Origin: Mastigias papua
Taxonomy: Eukaryota > Cnidaria > Scyphozoa > Rhizostomeae > Mastigiidae
DNA length: 64,000 bases
Assembly: GCA_964019165.1 (NCBI GenBank)
Contig: OZ025268.1
Coordinates: forward strand, 342,001 to 406,000
Direction of reading: 5' to 3'
The notes under the pieces are model-generated. The model saw only the letters and a program-made list of their open reading frames with translations, made no database searches and was not told the DNA's origin. The first letter of the stretch is position 1; each line of letters starts with the position of its first letter. Position numbers and translations under genes: made by a program. Below are positions 43,601 to 55,600 of this stretch, piece after piece.

Positions 43601-46600
43601 CTGTCTTGGTAAATCATGTGTCACGGGGTCTGAGAGCATTTCCAGACTTTTATGTCATCACAATTGTCCAATTAAATGTCAAATTGTATGGATAAATTTG
43701 TGGAAAAGGAAAGAATGAACTGCATTGTACATGCCGAAACTGAGATCAACCAAACTTTAGGAAATATGTCCTTACTATAAAGCAATAATGAAAAACTGCA
43801 GAAAAATTTTCAAGGGTAGCAACCAGCTGGGAGCCTGTTGTCCAGGGGTGGCATTTGTCACCCCATGCAACCCCATAGCTATGGCTGAGCCCCATAAAAC
43901 ATTGTTAAAATAAAGTTTCTATGAAATAAAACATAGGTACCAGAAGATGACTGCTCAAGACATATCGATTGTAGATGTAGAAAATTTGAAAATAAAGTCT
44001 CATTGTAATGCTATTGCTTTTATGATGGAGAAATGATTTTTTGACAGTTTTGGAGATGAAGATGAACATCAAATTTTTGAAGTTCGTGTTTATATAAAAT
44101 TGTTTTTGTATAAAAAAGTTTAGTATTGCCATGAATCAGTTGTAGTGAACAGTGTTGGGCTGATGTTTTTTACAAGATTACAGCTCTGGACAGTGCAGTG
44201 GTACTGTAGTCTGTCTACATCTGTTGGAGTGCCAATTGCTGATTAGCCGCCTATTTATTTGATTTAGAAAAATGACGTTCCTTATTAAATTCTCCATGGC
44301 CCCATAGGATGGGCCTGACCGTTTTTATAGCTCCATAAAGGTAAGGTAGAATTTTTCATGGCCCAGCCAGATATCATCCACCCCCATACAGTAGATACTT
44401 TATGACCACTCCCTTAGTCAGGCATTTACCAAATAAGGCTGTAAGACCCCCTCCCCCTACAATGAACCCGACCTCATATAAGCCCCAGCTACATTATGGC
44501 AAGGTATGGTGGAATAGAAGAAAGACAAGAAAATACATAATTACGTACGTCACTAGTAGCATTCAATAGCCAATAGAATATTACATACATCCACTATGGC
44601 GTTGATCTAACTGGCTCTCAATCTAACGGCCTTTCGGCCGCACTATGGGGTCTTCTGGCATTTAGGGGAATAGAGCAATAAATGCTAATATGGCAGTAAG
44701 ATCTATTCCCTTAGCATCTTACTACTATGCATGCATAGGGGCCTTTGTCTGGAAAGAGAGGCATTTTATGGTAACCATGAATGTAACCATGGATCATCGC
44801 GTAGCCAACATAGACTTCCTCCTGTTCATCGATTTGTGTTTGCAGATGCACGCATTCCTTTGATAAGAAACAGGCCCAGAGGCCTCCACCTAATTGGAGT
44901 TTGAAGTCCTTATCTACACGGCTTTTTATAAGGAAACACGTTATAAGGGACCACTTTATAAGGAACCTACTTGTAGAATGACAAAATATTTAAGGAACTT
45001 ATTCTACTAAAGGAAGGTTCTCCAAGTGAAGGGTTTCATGTTTGATTGGTTGTAAAATATAGCCAAAATTAAAGGCGTAACTGTGATGTAAGGAGATATG
45101 CCAGGAGGCTATTGTGCTGTAGAATGGCAGATTCCCCGTCCAGCCCCCTAAACTAAGTAATGCGTCCGTTCTAATTCAAAATTTCATTGCAATAATGCTG
45201 TACTTTACAAAATGAATATATGTATACGGCTAGCTATAATACCTGTTCAAATTGTACTACACTTAATCGTCATACTAACTTATAGATAATAAAAATAACA
45301 GTGCCGAATGGCTATATTACCAAATGCTAACACATATCTAAACGAAGAAACAAAGCTAAAGGGTTAAAGTAACACATAGATAAAATAATATAGTTTACAG
45401 AACTAACCCGTTATACTAAAATATAAGGCGCGCTACTACGGGGTAGGTCTTGGGGGGTCTAGACCCCTGCCTTTTTCCTAACAATAGTAAAAGGATGCTT
45501 CTTCTTGGATAATTGTTTAACTGTGAAACTTGCTTTACGATTTGTTTTGTTTTAAATCTGAGAATATTATCGCAACACAGATTCTCTTTAGAAAGTGCTT
45601 AGTGCCCTTTTTTGTTACTTCAGACTCCTACCCTCACAAATTTCTAGTTGCGCGCCTGCATAAAGCTATTGGAAGGAATACACTCAACTGCAAAACGACA
45701 AAAGTACTAGCATAATGATAGGGGCTCAACCCCTTGAAATTAAAGTTCAGTTCTATTTATGCCATTGTCACCTAGCTTAGATTTCTTTCCGTGCTGACGA
45801 TGACTCAATGTGTTGAAAATATCTCTCCAGGACGTTAGCACTAAGTAGCAATGCTTTGTCAGCACCTCTCTTCCCAAGGGGAAATTTTGATGCATGCTTT
45901 GTAATGATTAACCTGTGTATTAGGTTAAATGCGTTTTCGTACGTGGTTGAACTATATTTGACTATCAATTGGATACTTGCATGTTCCATGCCACCCAAGG
46001 ATGGGGTAGTAGGGAAATCTATATCTATAGTTTCAAGTAAGTTACGAAGCCATGTTTCCTTCAATGAACATTCAATAAACCTGGTCAATCTATTTAAGTT
46101 TACAGTAGGGCACGCATCATTGTATTCCCTTTCTATACTATTTACCAATTCTTTCCACGACAAGTCTGTATAGTTTTGTTCGTGGTGAGATAGAGTTGAA
46201 TGACTTATTGTGTCATGAACTTCTACCTCTTTTTCTGAATTAGAACAGAGCTTACACTTCCAGTCTCTATTTTCAAAATCGCCATCCTCACAACTTACGT
46301 GATACCATTTATCGCAAGTTCCACACTTTATCATGCGGTCACCTAAGTCTGGCTTATTACAATGACAGTAAAGGGGAACAGTAAATTCAAATTTCCTTTT
46401 CCAGTGTCTACGTGGACTGTCATCAAACGTTATGGAATTGAAGCTCAACTCCTCAAAGCAAAGTAGTAGCTTTCTGCGTAATAGTTTATAGTTGAAATTT
46501 ATTTTTTGTGGATCTAGATGTCTAGCAATGGCAAGAGCAAACATGATAGCCGCTATACCACTGTCTGAATCTTTTTTAACTTGTAGGGTGTCTTCAACAA

Positions 46601-49600
46601 AAATTCTCAGTTCATTCTCAGGGCGAGCTCTCAAGCTGCACGCATCTAACTCGATGGATACATTGTACCTTATTTCTTTACTTTCCCTCTTATAATTTAA
46701 CCTCTGGGCACTGTCATAAATGGACACGTTACACTGTTCTGTTAGTACATTGGACATCGTTATCCAATGGCTGTCAGTGATTTTCAAAATTTGAACAAAT
46801 AGTCTTCCATCGCCTATGTAATTGCCTGTTCCCACTATTGGCAGAAGACCTGCTAAGGCAGGATTCTCCTGCTTAATGAGTTTGGAAGATGCGTTTATTA
46901 TTGCTACATTCATATAACCACCATCCTGAAGTAAATGCTTATCTGCAATCGTCAAGCCCAGTTCTTCAACCCACATATTGCTACGATCAACGTCATGATC
47001 ATTAGCAACGATACTGTGATTGATTTGTCGCCGTCTTTTCGCAGGACTTGCCCCACGCAAAGAATTAGAATCAATCTCAGATCCTTCATTATTACAGTTT
47101 ATGTCAATGCAGCCTGTTTCTATGTCATTAAAAAGTAAAGGACTTGAATTAACATTACTCCTAATAGAAGATGCATCATTGGTAACATCCATATTTCCCT
47201 CCAGAGGATGATCAATGTCGACATTACTAAATAGCGAGGGGCTTGAACATAGGTCAGAATTCATGCTAGATGAATCATTCACAACGTTCTTACTTCTGTC
47301 AAGTGACTTGTCAAAGAGGTAAGCCTGCTCCTCAAAGCCCGACAGGTAGCTTCTACCAAATCGATCCGAACACAATCTTGTATTGGTTTGCACCCTCATT
47401 TTATTCATTACTTTTATATTTTTAGCTTCGTTCCGCAGCTCTATAACAGATCTAAATAGAAAGATGTGATTAACGGGGGTCATCTGGTTTAAAAAATGCT
47501 TGTCTTTATTAAACGAGCGATGAAGCTGCTCTGCAGCTTGGCTATTTAAGGTACCCTTTAGTTCTTTCACGCAGCCAATTCGACGGAGCACTTCGTTATC
47601 ATTGTTTGTGTTGCCTTGGTGAAAAATATCAAAAAGTGCTAGTCGGACATTACTGCCTGTTACAGGATGGGATTCAAAGTCTACAATTTGTTGATCTGCT
47701 GGTAAGTTATCTTCCAAGAAAGGGAATGAAATTATTAGGTTACCGGCTTTCGCATTTTCAATATTTTCCACTGTACCCGCGGCAACACGACCTTCAAATG
47801 GACTGAAAAAATTATCTTGGAACCTGTTTCCTTGCGCAGCGACCATGTGTGCCATATCGCACACTAGGACGTTAGGTCTATGCTTCATGCTTCTCAACAT
47901 GTCAATATAGTCTCTAGGACTTTCAGATCTTAATAAAAACTTGACTCCGTATATAATGCCATGGGTACATGCCATTGTAAGCCAACCACCAGAGCAGCCC
48001 CAAAGCTTCTTGAATACTTTATTAAATTTAACGTTATTTCTATTAAGCGCTCCTTTAATTCTGTTTATCATGTCCAGTTTTGAGCCTTTATCACTGACAC
48101 CCACTTTTCTTGCTGTTTTTTTAATTTCGACTAACTTTCCTTTATGCAGAAATTCCATAAGACGTTCCTCAGATAATTCTCTGCAATCAGCTTCTACCTC
48201 CCCAGTGGTTCTGTGAATTTTTCTGTGCTCAGTATTTACCATTAAGTTATTTGATCTTGTAAATTTACCTATATAAGGTGACCAGTTACAAATTGATGGC
48301 TTAACCTGGAATTCCAAAGGTATATTAAGAGAAAATCCCCTCATAATCATATTAGTTTCAACTTTATTCCAAAACTCCTGACAGTCCACGTAGTCACTAC
48401 TGTCATCTTCATTATCCGGTATGCTATCGTCAATTGTGCGGCACTTGAAAACAACTTTCCTATTTAAATCTGCAATCAGAACTGGGGGATGGAAGCCGCA
48501 AATTACACAATTAAAATCATAACTGTGCTCAGTTAGGGCCTCAAAGTGTAGGTAAGCGTTCAAAACTATCTGTTGCTTGAGCTTAATATGCAAATATTGT
48601 TCAAGAATTTCACAAACAGTTCCCACAGCTACATGTTGTTTAACGCTTTCTCTAATAAATAGACACATGTCTAGTGTCAGAAGGAACTTATCATCAAAAT
48701 TATGGACTCCATCATTTACCTCTTGGTATCTATAGCACATTTGGCATTCAGGGCAAATTTTGATGAAAGTTGCGTGACCATGAAGCACACCATTCATTGA
48801 TAAGACTTTTGCATTCTTCGTAACTAACAAGGGGCCCTTGAGGTTTCCTTTGCACTCGTGGCACTGATTTTCAGTTGGTATAAATGCTTTAGGTATACTT
48901 TCATTCGAAACTGACGTAAAGTGTGATGGGAGGTTAGTTGGTATTTGCTTGCATGTCTTCAGATAATTACACATCCTTGCAAGTGCAGTGCCTTCTTCAG
49001 GAGGATAAACAAAATTTCCGAAAATCAGGGGGATTTGAGGTTTGCTACCAGTACACTGTTCATCTGAAGGATCGTCAGTTCCTTCCGTGTCAATAAAGGC
49101 GTTCTTTATTGTCGATTGCAACTGGTCGGTTTGGTATAGGAACCACACACCCATCGCCCGATGTATACAAAAGAAACTATGTTGAAGGCACTGACAATCT
49201 AGGTTCCCATTTTGAGTGTTAAAGGAAACGATGCATCTCATTTGCACTGGCCTACTTTGCAGATTGCAGTCAAAAACGGACAAATGTATATAATTGCCAT
49301 CATGCCACTGCACAACAGTCGGAGCATTTATTTCAATAGCTTTCTGATTTACTTCTATACATTTCGAAATAGTCTCAGTTTTAAAAATTTTGAAACGATT
49401 ATCTTGCCCTAATTCATGAACCTTTGTGTCCAGGAGAGTAATTCGATCTGGATAGCTCGCGTTATTTATTTGTAGCAAGTGTCTGCATTCGCGACCTGTC
49501 ATTTTTGCCCTCCCTGCCAGCTGCATTTCAAGTTTGCACTTAGGATCACAACAGTCCACTGACGTTGACTTACTAGAGTGAAGAATTTTTTGTACATGAA

Positions 49601-52600
49601 CCGGATATCCAATACCACCCTTCTGATTTTTTCGAACCATATACAGCCCTCGCTCTTGATCACAACAGACAGCTGTTATGGCAATACTGTTATGAACAGT
49701 GGCAGAATGACGTTTCAAATTCTTTTTCAACATTTCTTTCCCACATTTATGACAAGTCGAAAGGACATTAATAGCCCTGCTAACTTTAGATGCATAGGGC
49801 ATTGAAATGTTATCTGCTACATGACTGACATCAGTAAACTCTTCTTGTTTTTCAGTAGTTGTTGTTGCTAGTTGTGCTTCCTTGTCATCTTCAGTGCTTA
49901 TAATCTTACTATCAGGCTGCTGATTGGGCAATTCTGTAATAGTAATACTTTTATTTTTGGTAGCTGTGTTCTGAAAAGATTTCGAAGCATTCACATCACA
50001 ACTATGACCTTGCAAATGCTGTTCAAACAAGCTCTTATGCAACACTGTCTTATTACACAGAGGGCAGTGATAATGGTATCTTGATTCACTGTACTTGCAA
50101 TCTGGATGTTCTTGTTTGCATGGTAATATACGATAACCGTTAAAATCAAAAGTTCTGCTTGGATTCACGTGAGCTTGTTGAATATGGCGAGTTATGCGAT
50201 ATAATGACTGGAAGTGTTTCCATGGGGGGCATAGGGTGCAATGATGATGTTTATATATATAATTACATTTCCTTCCGTCGGCTGTGCTACACTCATCTAC
50301 AAGGCTACAAATAGTATTATTTCTAGAGCTTAAAGGAATGTTGGAAACATGTGGTACACTGCTACAAGGTGTACACTTTTCTAAAGTGTCCTCAACAGAA
50401 ATTTGCTTTCCTTCAAATAGCGTTGCATTACATGCACTATCCTGCTTCTGCGCCTCGCTAGTGACTGGTGCTGCTGTTTCCTCCTCACCTAATTGCAAGC
50501 TAGTAGATCCATTAAGTGTGTGTGCGCATCTTAATAAAGAGATGTCAACTGTTCCATTCAGTAGCCATTGCATTACAACCAAGCGCAAGAACTCATTATA
50601 ATCTGAAATCCTCCTTAAATATGCAAAACCTTCAGTGGCTTGTTCAGGTCCTCCTTTCAATGAAAGAAAGGAGTCATCTGGACAAGCAGCCAGGCACATG
50701 GAAATTATGACGGAGATACCGCATATATGGGAACAAGTCTGAAGTGGATAATGTTTCCAACATTCCTTGCTGCATGAGTGAAAGATTTCGTTTTTTTGGG
50801 GGGTATGACACATGGAGAAAACTGTGTTATGAGACGTTTCACTACCATAAACTACAGAAATTAATTGTTGCAAATCCCCAACCACATTTTCGGGCAATAG
50901 CCAGCCTTGGGAATCCCCGTAAAACCATTCGTTTTGCTCCGCGTAATAAACCCCCATAGCAAAATGGCAACCAGATACTAGTTTGTTTCCAATCATTGTA
51001 TTTCCCAAATATGTCTTACCATTCAACTTACCTAAGTTAATTGCAAAAATTATTTTTTTGGGCTTCGCACTTGGATGCTTCGCACGTATTCTTTCACCAA
51101 TAGAGCTTATGTCAGTGACAAAATTATAATAAAAAACGAAAACGTCCGGGTCAGAATCACTCAAAAGCTCCCCTATACGATATACTACCAAATCTGACAG
51201 CCAACGATTTACAGCCAGTCGCTTAATCTCGCAAGTTTTCAATTGTATATTTGGCCAAAAATGCCCTTCACTTGTATCTTGCAGCATGCTACAAAACGTT
51301 GCTGCTAGGGTCGAGTCTACAACTGGGGTACCGGTTGGCTGGTTAATTCCGTCACTAATTTTACGAAACCATTCAATTTCCTGTGCGACTTCGTACTTAA
51401 TATCTTTCTTCTCATGCAGCAAACGCAAATTTGAATATGAGAGATTTGTTCAAAATTTCTTCACAGTTTGATCGAGAATGTTCGATTACATATTATTTTG
51501 ATCGGAAATGGGTAAGGAGACACGAATTCTATTTGGTATGAGACATGCCCCTATATGTATGGTATGTCTCTTCTCCGAAACTATAAGAGATTTCGGCAAA
51601 CTTTCTTCACAAATCGATAGAGAAAATTCGATTACATATTATTCTCGTCTGAAATGGGTGGGGAGACGCGATTTATGTTTTTCGCGAGTATACCCTAGAT
51701 TCAGTTGTACACTTTGCATACTGTGATTTATGCGGAGTTGGACTAAGAGCCCCTATATGTATGGTATGTCTCTTCTCGGCGAATATGAGAGATTTGTTCA
51801 AAATTTCTTCACAGTTTGATAGAGAATGTTCGATTACATATTATTTTGGTCGGAAATGGGTAAGGAGACACGAATTCTATTTGTTATGAGACATGCCCCT
51901 ATATGTATGGTATGTCTCTTCTCCGAAACTATAAGAGATTTCGGCAAACTTTCTTCACAAATCGATAGAGAAAATTCGATTACATATTATTCTCGTCTGA
52001 AATGGGTGGGGAGACGCGATTTATGTTTTTCGCGAGTATACCCAAGATTCAGTTGTACACTTTGCATACTGTGATTTATGCGGAGTTGGACTAAGAGCCC
52101 CTATATGTATGGTATGTCTCTTCTCGGCGAATATGAGAGATTTGTTCAAAATTTCTTCACAGTTTGATAGAGAATGTTCGATTACATATTATTTTGGTCG
52201 GAAATGGGTAAGGAGACACGAATTCTATTTGTTATGAGACATGCCCCTATATGTATGGTATGTCTCTTCTCCGAAACTATAAGAGATTTCGGCAAACTTT
52301 CTTCACAAATCGATAGAGAAAATTCGATTACATATTATTCTCGTCTGAAATGGGTGGGGAGACGCGATTTATGTTTTTCGCGAGTATACCCTAGATTCAG
52401 TTGTACACTTTGCATACTGTGATTTATGCGGAGTTGGACTAAGAGCCCCTATATGTATGGTATGTCTCTTCTCGGCGAATATGAGAGATTTGTTCAAAAT
52501 TTCTTCACAGTTTGATAGAGAATGTTCGATTACATATTATTTTGATCGGAAATGGGTAAGGAGACACGAATTCTATTTGGTATGAGACATGCCCCTATAT

Positions 52601-55600
52601 GTATGGTATGTCTCTTCTCCGAAACTATAAGAGATTTCGGCAAACTTTCTTCACAAATCGATAGAGAAAATTCGATTACATATTATTCTCGTCTGAAATG
52701 GGTGGGGAGACGCGATTTATGTTTTTCGCGAGTATACCCTAGATTCAGTTGTACACTTTGCATACTGTGATTTATGGGGGTATTCTACCTTGGACGCTCT
52801 AATGTGCTACCGCAAAGTAAATTCCTCATATCTTTCCTATTTTACAACATACACCATAAGAAGTATACATTTTCTGAAAGCTAATCTTGTTGTCCTTTCA
52901 ACTATGTAACTTTTTATAAGATCAAGTGTCCTGTTGAGGCACTACACCTCTGTCTAAGAGTACAGTTGAAAGTCATATGAACATCAATCAAGAAAAGTTT
53001 TAATCAACTGAGTTATACTTCAAATAATAACTGGTCACTTTCTAAAAAATACATGTTTTAAAGAGTGTTTTCAATGATTTTAAATGTCAATCTTACCCTC
53101 TGAATTTTGAAGAAAAATTTTCAAACATGAAATCCCAGTTTGGGGAGTTGTGATACCCAGCAAGTCCTTGGAACAGGTTATTACTCAAAATAAATCATTT
53201 AAAACAGTTAGCAGCATATAATCAGTATATCCTGAAAATTTTGTATCAATCAGGGCTCTCTGGGCTGAGGTATGTTTTCTCGAAGGTTCCAAATAGGCAT
53301 TTTGAGAAATCTCATTTTTATTTCAGAGTACAAACTTTTCTGATTATGCTTCAATAGGTAATGGCCATTGTAGTGTTTCTTGCAAACAGAAGTATAGCAG
53401 TATCTGTGGCTTCTTTTTGATTGTCTAGAAAGTCCCTGCTTCATATGATACACCTTCCTTCTCCTGATATGTGTCTTCTTTTGCAGCTTTCAATTGCTGT
53501 GCAAGTGCTCTCCTAATTTTTGTTTTGTCACTCCTTGCTTTTATAGCCTTGCTTATCCTGTTCTTGTCCCTTCTAAAAAGTTTTTTCTTGGAAGGAGTGG
53601 TGACAGGTGTTCCCATATTGTCCATCAACTTTGCAGTCATAGAAGACCCTCCATTAAATTGCAGAATTGCTGTTGCGGCAGCAAATTGTACTGTTGAAGC
53701 ACCATGAAATTTGTGCTTCTGGCATCGCTGCCAAACCAAGCTGTTGATGCTTTCATTAGCATTTTGTGTTGCACCTACAACACATTTCCTAAGAAGCTTG
53801 TCTGTACTTAGGTCTGTGAAAATTGGTTTCAACAAGTCCATGAATATTTCTGGTAGGCAATCTTTTGCAACATAGTTTGAGGTCCCCATTGCTTTGTCTC
53901 TTTGCCATGAACACCATGACATCCTTCCTGCTGGACAATACTGATGCTGAATAGTAAGGTCCTTTTTGCAAATTGTGTGTGAGAGGAGTGCCATTATATT
54001 TTTTCTCATCTGGTATACAGCAAGCTGTCTCTCAGCACCAGTGGGGACTGCACTCTTCACTGTATTTTGCCGGATAGCAAGCCCATAATATCTCTGAAGA
54101 CGTTTGATCACTGATTCTGTTAGACGACTTCTACCACCAATTGGCTTTCCATCCTTCAGCTTTCCTTTTGTTACTGACTTCAGGTTCATTAATCTTTTTC
54201 CCATTCGTTTTTGGACATGTCCAATACAATCAATTTTTTCAATGGTAATACCTTCTCCATAGCAATTACTATTTACTACTGACATGTAGGCTCTACTGTC
54301 ACCATCAGAGACCATAACAGTGTATCTGAAATTATGCTTGTCTAATGACCTGTGCCATAGACGTAAAGCACCTTTCATTTCCATTGCACTAGAACTCCCA
54401 TCATAATTGATCTTGCAGTCCCCTGATTTCTTATGCAAGTCAATTTCTGTTGAATACAACTCTGGATCTATTGTCTTACTTGATTCTAAGTGAGAGCAAA
54501 CTTTGCAATGCCTTGAAAGAACTTCAAAATCAAGTGCTTCTCCACTATCAACTGAAATCACATAGACCACACCAAACAAAGATGTATGACCTCGTTTTGC
54601 CCAGGTGCCATCAAAACTCACTGCAACATCAAGAACTGAACTATCAGTGATGTCACGATCTTCAGCTTTCAACAAATTTCGAAGGCGAATGCCTGCTTCT
54701 TTTAGTTCCTTTTCTGTTTCAGTTGTTACAGTGGAGAGGACCCTTTGCACTTGTTTGTAGTAAGAGACTCTGTTTAAATTTGGTGAGTTAAATATTATAC
54801 TAAACTTTTCCAGACCATTATAACCTATTCCACTTTCAAGGGCAAAGAAGGCAGCCCTTTTGTTCACATCATTTGATTTTCCATCATTTACAGAAGCACT
54901 TGTATCAAAATATGTCCTAGTTTTACAATTTGAGCATTCCAGGTATAGTGATGACTTCATTCCAGATCTGCTGTTGCAATCTTCCTTTAAAATGAGCTTC
55001 CCTAAAATGAGGATCTATGATTTAACACAATAACAAGAAGGAAGATTCAATAAACAGCCTATCCTGCAAAAAGTATCAAAACATTGCCAACTATTGCAGA
55101 TTACCCATTACAATTCTGTAGTAAAAATCTACTATCCCATGACCTTGAAGTAAAACATTCAAAATTTGAATTGTTCACCTAACTGTACATACCCTTTGAG
55201 CATTTGTGTGTCATTGTTAGTGTTTGGCCAAGAGTCTTCATGTCAATGAGCCTGTATCCTTTTGGAGGCTCATCACTGTCCTCTGAGTAGCATTTGTCTG
55301 AGCATTTCTTCTTGCTACTCGTGCTTGTACTCAATGGAGTGTTTGATGAATGAGCTTCTAATTTTCTTTTGGAAGGTACATCTTTGTTTGAAGTACTCGG
55401 GCTTGTACAACTCGTTCCATAATCACTGTCATGAGTACTCACGGCCGATTCTTTACCAGACAAGATGGTTACTTTCTCCTCACTTTTGACATCATTTTCC
55501 CATGATGGTGTTCCTTGAAAACCTTTGCGCTTTTTCTTATACCGACTGCGTTGTTTACTACCTGGCATAACTGAAAGGTATCCTATTGCTAAACTCAGAA

